Notes under the pieces: model-generated
What the model saw: the letters and a program-made list of their open reading frames with translations, nothing else
What the model was told of the DNA's origin: nothing
Database searches by the model: none
Part shown: piece by piece, positions 17,939-30,727 of the stretch
Layout: each line of letters opens with the position of its first letter
Numbering within the stretch: the stretch's first letter is position 1
Translations under genes and position numbers: made by a program
Assembly (NCBI GenBank): GCA_949361645.1
Contig: OX442423.1
Span: forward strand, 4,997,505-5,061,504
Origin: Spongilla lacustris
Lineage: Eukaryota > Porifera > Demospongiae > Spongillida > Spongillidae
Direction: 5' to 3'
DNA: 64,000 nucleotides

Positions 17939-20900
17939 ATGTCACTACAGTTCATATTTGTTGCTGTGATCCTGCTGAGCGGTGGAATTCTAGTTTGTGG
18001 TCATCTTGAGACAAATCCGTACGACCATGTTCTATATGGCAAAAATTTGCCACGGTTGATCTCGGTGAGGCCCGCTGTATAGTATAATGAGCATTGCGCT
18101 CAGCTCATGGCTGTACTATATACATGTAATATGTAATTCATCATCATATACATGCAGATGGAAGTATGTATTTCGATGTGACCCCAACACAGCTGTCATC
18201 GTCAGTAGAATGGGTTACGGTGTACTGGAGTGGCGTATCGTCACCCTCATCGAAGGACTGGATTGGCGTACATTCTCCTCCAGCAAGCAACGGGTATGGT
18301 ATTAACACAACCAAGAGCGCACCAATCAAATACCAGGTATTTATTTATCTTTATCTATGCCTACTATGCATAATTATCGCGACATTTGTCACTGTATCCC
18401 CTTGCATATAGAAAGCAAGCTCTTCGTCGACACATACTAGTTATGGGAGTGGGAAACTGAAATTCAAGCTAATAAACATGAGAGACAAAGTTGTTTTCGG
18501 CTTTTTTCAAGGTTATCTATATTATGCTCATTGAAGGCATACGTATACACTCTGATGTTTACGTACATTCTACATGCATGTTCTATTATATATTACTATA
18601 ATATATCTATATAGTACTAATACTCATTCTGCCCGTGTGCACTTGCACCTCAGGTTCCTCATTAAAAGCTGTTAGCAGTGTTGTTGAATTCTCCAACTAC
18701 AACGAACCTCTGCAAGGGCACCTAGCCCTTACCAGTTACACTACTTCAATGACGGAAGCATTCGTATATATTGTATGTGTCGGCACATTTAATTTGCGCA
18801 TGTGTCATGCATGATCTGATCAGTTTAAAACGTTACGGTTCGTATGGAATATCAATGCAACTTCATCATGAATTGCTATATACAATGCATTTAGTGTGAT
18901 GTGGACTACTAAAGAAGCCTCGTCGCCGAGGGTGATGTGGACCACTGGGAATAAAAGCCAAGAAGCATCAGTAAGACTATACATACGTGACAATTATCAG
19001 GTCTTGCACGTATTTGTCAACAGGCTGAAACCACGACGCACAGTGCAAGTGACATGTGCGGAACACCGGCCACAGGATATGGGTACAGAGACCCAGGCCT
19101 GTTCCATCGCGCTACGATGACAGGGTAGGTGATTGTACAATTATGCATGCATGTGTAATGTAAAATGATTTTGCTGCAATCTATGCAGCTTGGAACCTGG
19201 GAAAACCTATAACTATAGTTTTGGTGACGACGTATACGGCTGGAGCCAGAAATATAGCTTTAAAGCGCCTCCAGTGTCAAATTCTACAATCACTGTGATT
19301 GCTTTTGGAGGTACGTATTGTTTCAGAAATAATTTGTCGATGTATATAAAAACGCACCCGTTATACAAAATACCATCATACAGTAAGTTGGAGTACCAAG
19401 TTTTTTCGTACGTCTCATCTCCTGCACAGGCAATTTCGTTATTGATGCTAGAAAAATCTCCTCTCTCTGATTTGTATCAGTAGGTAATACTAGAACTCAA
19501 TTCAATACAGAGTTGCTCTATTTTATAAGACAAGCCATAAGTAAGGCATGGAAAAATACCTTGACTTATACGTTTTCCGAAGCAAAATAATATGCAAATT
19601 TAAAAAAACTGAATTATTATCATCTTCATGTAATTTATCAATTGGATGTGTACATGTACGTTGCTTTTCTTCTGCACCACAAACTACTGTAGCCCCCCCC
19701 CCCCCCCCCCCCCCCCCCCATCTTAGTTTCACATGCATGTCCAGGCAGTGCAGGCAGTCGTGGAGGATATTTTAATTTTCTCTTTAGGCAGATCATTTTT
19801 AAAACAGTCTATATACAGTATTCAAACAATGTCTCCATACCATGGCCAGAACATCAAGCTTTGGCATCCTATAAATTTGAGGTTGCTTGGCATCACTATC
19901 AAGGGACTGAACAGATTCACTTAATTGGCTTTCTTCTATTTAATTCACCTTGTCCATCCTGAAATTGACAATGCATGTGCTAATCAACCTTCAGGATACT
20001 TGGATGTATTTACAATTCTCTTTGAATGGGGTTCTGGTTACACTAAAACATTTAAAGCATTAAGTTAACCAAATAATTTTCATTTCTATTCACAATGCTG
20101 TATGGAAGTGCTACATTTTAGAAATCACTTCAATGCAACATATTGATCAATTCTCTAAGACAAACCATAAAGACAAATATATGAAAATAAAATTCAGTGC
20201 CTTGTACGTTTTCTGTAATGGATCATGCTCTGTTTTTTTTTTTTTTTAATACATGTACATGCATGTATAACTTATGCACCCAGATATGGGAGTGGCTGAG
20301 TCTGATGACAGCTACCTGGTAGAAACTTGCAAGTATTCTCTGAACACCACATCAAGGATCAAGGCTCAGTTGAGTAGTCTGGACATTGTATTGCAGATTG
20401 GAGACATCAGTTATGCATTAGGATACTCCAGTATGGTAAGCATGCCAATTGTAAAAGTACAAGATATAAAAGTTTAAAATTGGAAGATGTAGGATTTGTA
20501 ACTTCCGATTATGTAAAAAGTAAGCAAACAAGGGATTACAGAAAATTATGCCATTAAGAAGTTATAATCATTACTTACCTAAAATTAGGAAATTCTGTTA
20601 CATGCTAAATGTAGGTATGTAATAATTATAAATTCATAATGGCATAATATCCATTCTTTGCTTACTTTTTGCTCAATTTATACCTAGAAATCATACATCC
20701 CAATTTTATTTTTATTAATTTTTATATCTTGTTTTATGTGTGTGGGAGAGCACCATGTGCTAACGACAGAGCTTGTGGGTTTAACGTGTTCCTGACCACT
20801 TTTAATTATCTGTTCTACCAAAGACCTCAGATTTGTATTCAACGCAACTCTAGTTCAGAAAGTCATGATACCAACATAAAATAGCTTGTCTGCTCTGGTG

Positions 20901-22760
20901 CACTTCTATAAGTGATAACGTTATGCTTAAATCATGACAAAGATATTATGCAATATACCTCAAATGATTTAATATTTAATTTTATTTAAATAATATGTTG
21001 AAGTAGAATTTTTTTTTTTGTTTGAGATAAATCAACTGTCTTACCTTTCTAAATGCTTGCAGTTTTGCTTTTTTTGTAGGCATTCGTTGGCTCTATCCAA
21101 ATACACTTGATATAAATTTGGTTTGCTAATAATATTCATGACACTTCAAATCCTAAACAGTGAGTACTCGCAGATAGTTATATTTTTCGTATTAAAGTAA
21201 GATATAAGAGTACATAATGTTACAATATTATTACAATCATAAAGTATGATAGGCAATATAGATTTGTATCAATTTTTGCATTCTTTTAATATTTAAATCG
21301 ATTCTTACTTATGATGAAGTGGGATACATATTTTGATCAAATTGAGGAGATAGCAACAAGAGTACCTTTTATGGTGGCTATTGGGAATCACGAGCGAAAT
21401 TGGCCCAACAGCAGGTAATATTTTGTGGAACAGCCAATCTTTGCTGAATCAGTTTTATTTTTAAACTCTTCCGTAAATTAACATTTTCAGTCCAGGTACA
21501 TTCAATAACTCTGGCTCAGGTGGAGAGTGTGGGATTCCACATGAAACTAGATTCCCAATGCCAACGCCAGCTCGAGATTCTCCATGGTATGTTTCCAATT
21601 AACAGTGATGTTGACCTATATGTAATCTCCCAGCTGTTTTTATGGACATTCGCATATATATATATATATATTTAAAAATTACAATTATAATTTTATCATA
21701 GGTACTCATTCAATTACGGAAGTGCCCACTTTCTTGTGATGAGCACAGAGCACAGTTTTCAGAAAGGGTCTTCCCAGTACAGCTACATCTACAGCGATCT
21801 AAACAGTGTAAACAGGACAAATACGCCTTGGATTATATTTGCCGGACACAGGTGTGTTTCTAAGCATTCAACATGCTCTTCAATGTATTATCTATATATC
21901 CGCACCTAGGCCTATGTACATTGCAAGCAAAGATAGTGACTATCCAGATGGACACACTGTAGTCGCCCAATCCTTGCAGTATGCATTGGAGCCATTATTT
22001 CAGGTATTCATACAAATGAAGTCAATCCATTATATTATGTTTAATGTTTCTCATTAGTCACATGGGGTTGACCTTGCTCTGTGGGCTCACATTCATGGCT
22101 ACCAAAGAACATGTTCAGTTTATCAGGAGTACTGCTACAACAGTTCAGGTTCATCCTCATCATATAACAAGAGAGGCACTACTCATGTCGTAGTAGGAAT
22201 GGCTGGTCGGTCTTTACACGATAACATATTACCGTGAGTAGTTTTTTATATAGATATATTCAAGAAAACATGCAAATATATATTTAATATGCTTATTTTC
22301 TTTTAAATAGAAATTCAATGCCAAACTGGCTGGTGTATTATGATCTCCAGGTTGGTACAATATATAATTATTATTGAAATGTTATAATTGTATTATACTG
22401 CATAATAATTTTTTTCAAGAATTGTCTTTTATTACAAAGATATGCTTGTGCAAACATGACTTTTACATTGATTTATTTATGAATATGTTTGCACAATACA
22501 TAACCATGCTTATCACAATGCTATAAATATATCTTTGTTACTGCATTCTAAGTTTATTAAGTTATAAATAATGAATTATCATTGCAGCTATCAATTTTTT
22601 TTTTCGAGGATGTTAATTGAAATGCTTACTTTTTATTTCTCTCTAGAACTATGGATACTCAAGAATGAAGATAAATTCAACCCACCTTATATTCCAATAT
22701 ATTCATAACTACGACAATAAGGTGTATGATTCCTTTGTGCTGAAAAAAAGCACTAAGTGA
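17939..22760 (+). CDS. purple acid phosphatase copy with N-terminal lesions
   Basis: Third PAP copy. Exon equivalents: 17939-18064, 18158-18336, 18412-18511, 18654-18753, 18895-18970, 19024-19124, 19189-19310, 20284-20435, 21320-21414, 21491-21586, 21702-21851, 21910-22003, 22058-22233, 22311-22350, 22647-22760. Exons 5-15 are open, in phase and have good splice sites, with FGDMG, GDISYA, GNHE, GHR and AHIH all kept. Two defects lie upstream. Exon 1 is 126 nt instead of 124, so the frame is lost after the signal peptide and stops early in exon 2. The exon 4 donor GTGAGT has become GGAAGC, and the nearest downstream GT donors would give a stop. The product is either dead or made from an alternative 5' part that skips these exons. 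Residue changes relative to copy 1 are mostly conservative, suggesting recent selection on the catalytic half. Confidence 0.7.
19692..19719. repeat. poly-C run in PAP intron 7
   Basis: An uninterrupted C homopolymer of roughly 26-28 bases, one of many long G/C runs in the window. Confidence 0.95.
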
Positions 22761-25700
22761 TAGATGAAAGTTTATATGGCTGCTTGTGCAGAAAACTAGT
22801 TATAGTTTATGCTGCATTGTATTTTAGGTAGTACTAGCAACCTTCAATTGCACTATCTTATAGAATACTAGGGTATGTGTAGCTTCTCTGCCAATTATAA
22901 ATTTTTGATTGCTCAAAATCGCAGTACATATTATCTATCTAGGAAAGCGGCTATTTGGGGGGAAAGTATATAAAATTCTCTCCCAATAACACATCTCTGG
23001 CTGAACCCTGGCCACACTTGTATGGTCTGGAGTCAAGAGGACTGTCACAAAAGGTTCATCCTATGTAGGATATTTTTGTTCAGTAAGCATACATGTGTAA
23101 TAAGCTTCAATAAATTATCCCACCCTGGAAAGGAATTGAGCGGTTTTCCTTTGTCAAAATGCTAACATTTACCCACAAGGTGTCTCAAAATTTCTCCCAC
23201 AGCAATTGGTTGAGCATCCTATCCAGTGCCTTTGGGTTTCAATACAAATGTTAGATTTCTGCTAGACATGGTGTGAGGGTGTAGGGGCATTGCCAGCGAG
23301 CAGAATATTAACCACCTAAAGCAGTAAACTCTCCATTGAGATTGGTAGTCTTGAGTCTAATGCATCAAGTAAGTGCTGGACTCTCAAGCCTGATGGACCA
23401 CATGCTGTTCCTTTATGAAAAGTTCGTAAAGTTGCATCGTTATTGGATGTTGATTGGTGTTGAATGAATAGCTGGTATATTCATAGGCACACTGGGAATG
23501 GTGAGAGGGATGGCATATGGATGTTTGGACTTCAATTATTCATAGTATCATTGTTTGGTACAATGCCCTGGGATTTTAAGGTACAGCAAGCCTTTGGCAT
23601 TAGCCCTTTCTGTGCACGTGCACTTACTGAACGCAGGCCATCTTTCACAGGGCTGACTCTGCTCACCACCTCGGCCCATAAAAGCAACTCCTTGCCATCC
23701 TTTCAATCTTGGCATAATGAATCATATGCTTTCCCTTGCTGTACATGTACCTCCTCAAACATGGCAACACACATTTGGGCAACACAAGTAATCTAGAACA
23801 TACAGGTGATGATAGAGTTTTCAAACATCACTTGCTTTAGCACTTCAGTGAGTATGGTACCGATGTGTTGATGAGCACACTTAAGAATTTACTTCAAAGT
23901 GGAGCAGTGACACAAAAGGACTTCCTCTGGATAGGTCTCTTGTTGTATAATAGGAAGATTGATGCTTGCTTGGGATAGAGTGGATGAAGGTGTTCACGAT
24001 CAACAGATATTAAACACGACCACTTATGGTGTAGGTAGCGCATTTGTATTATTATTGCATCTTTGATGCTTCACTGGGTAGCATTCTTTGCATGGCCGTC
24101 CTGTTCTAGCGCACGAGCACGTTTGCAATGGGTATGGGAAGCATTGCACTAGCAACAGGGAGAATCTCGTTTCCGGCTTGGCATACTATTCATCGACCAA
24201 CTATCAACTACACCAATTTTAAAGGGAGAAATCAAAGTTTTAAGTATGAATAAGACAATGTATGGGGATGTATGAGATGAATGCACATCATCAGAGGGTT
24301 GTAGCTTTAACTTTAGTGTTCATTGTCCTAACAACATGTAGCAGCTGCACTGTTTTAATACCACAGAATACATCTCATTCTTCATTGTGATTTCAGGAAT
24401 ATTCGTGCAAAGAAGAAAACATGATGTGTTTATGAACAAGATACAATCTTATAAGCCCAAAGAAGACTTCTTAACCACTGTGATCCTTGTATCATTATCT
24501 AACATGGGACATGCAACCTTTCAGCTCACCTGACTACAAGTGGCACCATGTATGTGCCATGTGTGAACTTTGACCCCTTGTCATCTATGCACTTTTTTAT
24601 GTGTGCGCATTGTGCATGTAAGATAGATTACTACACCTTACCTGGTCAACCTCTTTGCGCACCTTCTACAATTATATCACTGATCTAGTACATGTATTTG
24701 ATCTTATCTTGTGTACTATGTGTTCTCACTTAAATAATAAAATACATATAATCATTATACTGATATCTGTTTGTGTTCATTGTGAATATAATATACATGT
24801 ATTGCAATGATAATCACTGCATACTATTATAAATTGTGGTACTGAATGCAGCAACTCAGATCATTCAGGTATATTTTATACCGCGCACATACAATCGTTT
24901 TGTTGTATCCCAGTATTTACACTTGGATAATCAAATCTTGACCTGTGAGCAAATTAATTATATCAGTTAATTATGACTGGAATGTGGGATGGGAACTGAA
25001 CAATTCATTGTTCAGGTCACTGTATTTGCAAATATTAATAAGAAGATAAAGCTCTACCAAAAATATTGTCTGTTACTGAATGGTAATCAATAACTATTGC
25101 ATAACAATTCTGTATAACACGTAAATGGTATTAGCTAATGTCTAAGCTTATTTAGTTGGTCCACAAAGGAATATGCATATTTGCAATTGCATTAGGAAAT
25201 TAAAGTTCACAGGCCTAGTAATAAATTCACAATGAGGCTCTCATTTCGCTATATAATGCCTTAAATCTACACAGGATGCAGAACGAATGGGTCGATCCAC
25301 ATAAGCCAAAGCCAAATGCTTGGCAACATTACATGAAGTGTAGCTGATCAGACTTGATGGTGCAGGGCAGACCTCCAACATATAGGGAATTAATCATGCA
25401 CGTTTACTGCGTACAGAGATCTACATATAGTCATTAATTACATGTATATAAGAGCAGGTTCATGTGGAGAGCAGACCAAATTCATACAAATGTTATGATA
25501 GTGTGTTTTGAATATACCGGTAAATGTTTCCAAGAGCTTGTAGCATTTCATTTGAATGTTTGCTGTATATAACAAACCATGTCTTGTTTTTGCCTGGCCA
25601 AACAACTAAATTTTGTATTTAAGATTTGAAATGCTGAATAAATAAGGAACTTACTAATTCATATACATAGTGAACATGATTCCAAGGCAAAATCATGACA

Positions 25701-25983
25701 CTTGTATAGTATACAGGGTGCCACGCAATCAAGGGAATTCATGTCAGTAAAGCTTCACCACAAGTAGTTTAATTCCTGTGTTATATTACACCCCCCCCCC
25801 CCCCACCCCCGGTAGTATAATACGAAATTTGGATCATTAATTCAACAAAACAAAGAGAACATATCATAGATCTACATATACTCTAGAAGAAGATATTTTC
25901 TGTCACAGAGCATTGCTACTCAATGAGCGCTTCTACACATGCATGATGCACAACTGCATGACTGTATAACTGCATACAGCAAG
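22761..25983. other. intergenic, no recognisable gene
   Basis: No gene family is recognised. The longest ORF (23464-23796, plus, 110 codons) has no motif I know and its composition is ordinary. Long ORFs are absent from the rest. A C-run occurs at about 25791-25804. An old repeat may lie at 22950-24100, judging by its higher GC, but it has no visible termini. Confidence 0.4.
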
Positions 25984-27972
25984 CTAGGAATGCACAGAAT
26001 CTGTTGGTGCTTGTGGTTTCACAAATGGTATTCCTTTTCGTCTGGCTTCATTCTGAAATGCAAACCAGGTGCGATATAACATAAGTACACTGTAGCGTAA
26101 ATACAATTATTTATTAATACAAAAGTCAACATTTAATAAATACAACACTGAAGTTAGTACAAGTATCAATGCAAAAAACAAAAATCACACCAAACTGAAG
26201 TCCATCTGCAGTAAGCATGTATTTTGTAATTACACCTTGACCATTTCATTAATTTGTAGTTGATTGATGGTTAATCTTTAATCTCCAGACTATTGTACTA
26301 CATTTATCTGAGCATGCAGGTAAGTGTATTAACTTTTGACTCAGCCAAGTTACTCAGAACTCATTGGACACTTGTATCTGTAAAGATTTCTTACAACTTT
26401 ATAATATGAACAGCGAGATCCAACATTTTAAAACTAAAACTACAAAAATAGGAAACCACATGATCAATGTTGTGTTATGCATAGCATCAAAGGACATAAT
26501 TTTAAGTGATTTTGGTGATGTTGGCATGTTCTACCAGTCAATTTGGAATATTTACAAGTGAAAAATCCATATAAAGTGGCGAAACATTAAGAATGCATGC
26601 AAAACCACAAAAGAGCACTAAATTCAATATTTAAGACGATTACAAAGGCAAATATCAATGTATACAGGAACTGAAGGTACATATGCGTGTGTGCTCTACC
26701 ACAGGCAACAGTATTTCTGTTATAGAAGACAATTTGATTCATTATTAACAGCATTAGTATCGGATGATATGTATAGATGGGCATGCTACTGATCAATAGT
26801 ATTTTGATTCTAGCAATGAACTGTGCCAGTGTGTCAAGCAGTGATCAATAGCAAGGGTTCTGTAACCAAACTATACTCACATGTATAATCCATGTAAATT
26901 TTGCCTTACAATAAATGCATCCGATAAATCGGACAAACATTATACAGAAATCCATAGTTAAAAGTGTTGACGACTCGCTGCGATCATCATTGAGCAAAAC
27001 TAATCAAAATGAGCATATGTAATGTATGATGCCTCTGCTTCAAAATGAAATCTTCAAACCACACTTTTTTGGCCAAACATGATAAGGAAAAGCCTTCAAA
27101 GTTTGAACTAGATCTAGGACGGTTATGCTTCTAGATTGAATTCAACAAAGATATGTGCATATGCATGCTTACATGTATCAGTATATACCAATAAAAATGG
27201 ATGCTCTGTAGGCATCGCTGAGACACATAAACAGTATGCCTGAATGACCTAAACATCACACCAACACAGTGGATATACAGACACATGTGACAGGTACAAG
27301 TGCATACATTTAATTGCCCACTCACCATCATCTTCTTGCACTCTTTGTAGGTCTTGAAGTATTCAAGGCAGGCATCTCTGTTGTAGTTGTTGTCATCCAT
27401 GCACTTGTACGAAGCCTTGGCCTCCTGCATTCATTGCAGTTGGATAACAAGAGTAACAGTTTACGTGCACATGTAGTAATGGCATACAACAACTAAATAC
27501 TTCCTGTGGCAAGATGTGTCTGCTGCAACCTTATGTGATCAACGTAGCCTGACATCAACCATCTATCTCTACACACGTCACACATCCACCAACCCTTTTG
27601 GTGAAGATTACAAACCTCTGCAAAGAGCCTGCCTTATATACACTTCAGCCGTCTGGGCGGTGTCCACCGCTCCAAAATGGTACGATTTTTAATTATAGGT
27701 TAGCTACATGTAGCTGTTTTGGCTCCCACCTGACCGACGGCCATAGACCTCGTTGGGCTCTCCTTACTGAAGTACATGCACGTCACAAGACTATAGCTGA
27801 ATAATAAACTACTAGTAATACTAATAGGAAACCTCCTTTGGTAGAAAGCAGTATGGACACACGACTAGATCCGTTTTATGCATACGCGTGCAGCGATCGA
27901 GTAGGGTACGACGCCTCTAACCTCCAAACAAGGGTTGGACTTGGGGTCATTCCACCGAGAGCGATCGCCCAT
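25984..27972 (-). CDS. CHCHD7: COX23/CHCHD7-like twin CX9C mitochondrial protein
   Basis: Small intermembrane-space protein of 72 residues in three exons: 27922-27972 (MGDRSRWNDPKSNPCLE), 27326-27424 and 25984-26052, all phase 0. The twin CX9C helix-hairpin is complete: the Cys of NPCLE to the Cys of SYKC spans nine residues across the first splice junction, and CLEYFKTYKEC is the second pair. The NPC...CMDDNNYNRDAC spacing matches CHCHD7/COX23, a Mia40 import substrate linked to cytochrome c oxidase assembly. The tail (KGIPFVKPQAPT) fits the family. The first intron starts with gttaga. The gene is divergent from the ATP23-like gene, with 431 bp between start codons. Confidence is high for the CHCH fold and good for the COX23 subfamily. 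Confidence 0.85.
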
Positions 27973-28403
27973 TTTTGTGCATTCGGTTCCAGGTGCCCAG
28001 GCCGTATACAATTTAGTTAACTATTTGTGTTCACACAACACTTTTTTAAAAGTACTAGCCTTATTTATACATGTACTGTGGTGTGCAAAATTAATGCACC
28101 TACATTTATAACGTCAAACATTGAGCTGCTAGTGCTATAGCCTTGGTATATGAATAGGTACTGATGAATGAATAATGAATGAGTTCTTGCACTTACATGT
28201 ATATAAAAATTTATTTCATTTTTGCATACATGTATACACACTTAGAAGACTGTACGTACGTACATGTACTCATATCATGAAGCACTCGCGCACGCGTCTT
28301 CCCATCCCCAGAGATGATCCCATTACGTCAGTAAAGGACAAGGTGTTTAGAAACGGCTACGTTTGGGGCTGGGAACGAGACCAGCTTGAGGCTGATTTTG
28401 TGT
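27973..28403. promoter_or_regulatory. shared upstream region of COX23-like and ATP23-like genes
   Basis: 431 bp between two divergent ATGs. It contains TACATGTA-type palindromes (28069, 28195, 28228, 28262) and a GCGCACGCG patch at 28287. There is no clear TATA box. A bidirectional promoter is inferred from the arrangement only. Confidence 0.4.
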
Positions 28404-29557
28404 ATGGCCAAAAGAGACGATTCTTTTGTTGGCCGAATAGGCACGGACGTCAAACCGGACCCCCGACTCCACAAACTATGCCAGCGTCGGTTAGAATACG
28501 CGGTTAAGCGCAGTGAGTCACCTGAACCAGATCCTCGCATTCGGGTGAACAACGAGCTGGATGACCACGCACACCTTCTCGTATCCTAGGTCCGTACGTT
28601 CGTTACATGCTAGATGCCATGAAGAAGGTAGGATGGTAAGTTCGGGGGATTTATTACTGTGTACGCCCTACGAGACTGTTTCTAGTGTTTGATTTTTATG
28701 ACATTACCGTACAGCGAGGTGAATTTGGAAAAGCACGTGGTGTGCGAGCCGTGCGGCCCCACTGTGAGCGGAGGTTTTGACCCAGAGCACATGCAGGTTA
28801 GCTACATCGATCGTCGTGCACATGCATGCACGTGTTTGATCCGCATCATGTTCGTAAATCTCAACCGCCCTCCCCCCGCTCACGAGTGCAGGTCGTGCTA
28901 TGCGAGAACAACATCTACTCTCAAGGCTGTATGAACGACACGCTCACCCACGAGCTGATACATGCGTACGACTATTGTAGAGCCAACCTCGACTGGAAAA
29001 ACCTGGAACACCTGGCTTGCACAGAGGTAAGCAGTAGTAATAAGTGAATTTGTACCTACTCACACATCACACGCATTTAGGCACACGTACACATGTGGAT
29101 ACACAATGTGCCACATGTACTTGTATATGTACGTATACATGTACTTGTATATGTACGTATACATGTACACAATGTACTTGTATATGGACATATAAATACA
29201 TGTTACACACATGGATACACATTAACTCACATGACACACCCAAACTTTAATGGTGCACGTATGCACAACAGATAAGGGCTGCAAGCCTTAGTGGAGAGTG
29301 CTTCTTCTGGAAAGAATCGTTTGCCAGACTCAAGTTTGGTTGGAAGGCACATCACCAGGTAGAGGAATGGCTCTATGAGGAAAGTAGCCCCCATGTGATG
29401 TCATGTCATTGCTCTGTAGGTGTGTGCACGTGAGAGAGCCATCAAGTCCATCCTGTGTGTACAGGACATCTCTGAGGCAGAGGCCACACGTGCTGTGGAC
29501 AGTGTGTTCTCAACATGCTTTCAAGATACTGTACCATTTGAACGTGTGCCTCCATAG
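28404..29557 (+). CDS. ATP23: ATP23-like mitochondrial metalloprotease
   Basis: Zinc metalloprotease of the mitochondrial intermembrane space, 198 residues. Exons: 28404-28512, 28590-28635, 28715-28796, 28892-29026, 29272-29358, 29420-29557; all joins are in phase. Visible family features are PYVRYMLDAMKKVGC, the CEPCGPTVSGGFD segment, the VVLCENNIYSQGCM strand, the zinc motif HELIH at residues 99-103 followed by AYDYCRA, HLACTE, then IRAASLSGECFFW and the C-terminal CFQDTVPFERVPP. Yeast Atp23 processes Atp6 and aids ATP synthase assembly; the animal protein was also named XRCC6BP1/KUB3. Length fits the family. I chose the ATG at 28404 as the first in-frame ATG of the exon; the N-terminus is the least certain part. 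Confidence 0.9.
29080..29215. repeat. short-period GTACTTGTATATGTAC repeats in ATP23 intron 4
   Basis: Two and a half copies of a 28-bp unit made of TACATGTACTTGTATATGT words, inside the fourth intron of the ATP23-like gene. Confidence 0.7.
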
Positions 29558-30214
29558 GGTGGGAGGAGCCAGTATTATTTGTTGGGGGGGGGGGGGGAGG
29601 GAGGCTGGTTTTTCTGAGATTAAATTATTCTTATTATTGTTGGACAAATACTTGAATGTGCATAAATGCATGTTTGCTAAGAGATTGCTCTAACTTAGCT
29701 TCATGCACATGTACATGTGTAACAGTTTTAAAAGGTACCTTAGTAGCAACCTCTGCCAGATGTCCCTAAGTATTTATTCACCGAGTGAAGTGTGAAGTAG
29801 ACACCGTTTCTTAGACCATTCAACCACACCATTTTTGGTGTCTAACACAAAACAGATTCGTGGGCTGTATTATGTACAAAACAGATACATGTAGTACATG
29901 TACTGCATTGTTTGAAATGTCAAAGTTTAGAATTTACTGATGCGGACATTGTTATTAACTTTTGTCACTTTGTCTGGGGACCTAAAAAAATAGCTGATAA
30001 ATGGTTGATCAGCCATAGGCAGAATGAATACCTAGCTTGGTAAATGAGGATTGATGGACATTATATTATGGAGATTAGAAACGTCACTTTAAACCCCCTC
30101 CCCCACTGCACTCTGTGTCTGATTTCATTTGTGTCGGGGGTAATAAGCATATCCTGGAAGGTGTGGTCAGTACATGTAGTAGTAAATATTAATATCCAAT
30201 TATTCGATATTTCA

Positions 30215-30693
30215 ATGGACGATAACTCTTCCAGCTGGTTTCGTAGCGTATGTTGCAGGATTCTAAGGACCGGGGTCATTCCTCAACATGTCGCCATCAT
30301 CATGGACGGAAACCGCCGGTTTGCCAAGAAGATGCATTACGGGCGAGCATTCCAAGGTCACGTGCTGGGTTTCGAGAAGCTAAAGGAAACACTCCAATGG
30401 TGTTTGGACCTTGGGGTTACCGAGGTCACCGTGTACGCCTTTAGTATTGAAAACTTCAAGAGATCAAAAGAAGAGGTGGAAGGACTGATGGAACTCACCA
30501 AGCAAAAAATAGCGTACCTTTTGGAAGAAAGGTCTGTTCGGCGTCATTGTGCTATTCCATTATTTAACCGTACACCCCTGCACATGACAATAATTGCTCT
30601 CCCAACCCCCGGGACAATATATACATGTAAACGCATACCTGGACAAGCTTCTGTTTTGTTCCACCCCCCTGGACAAGCTTCTATTATATCTTC

Positions 30694-30727
<34 letters not shown>

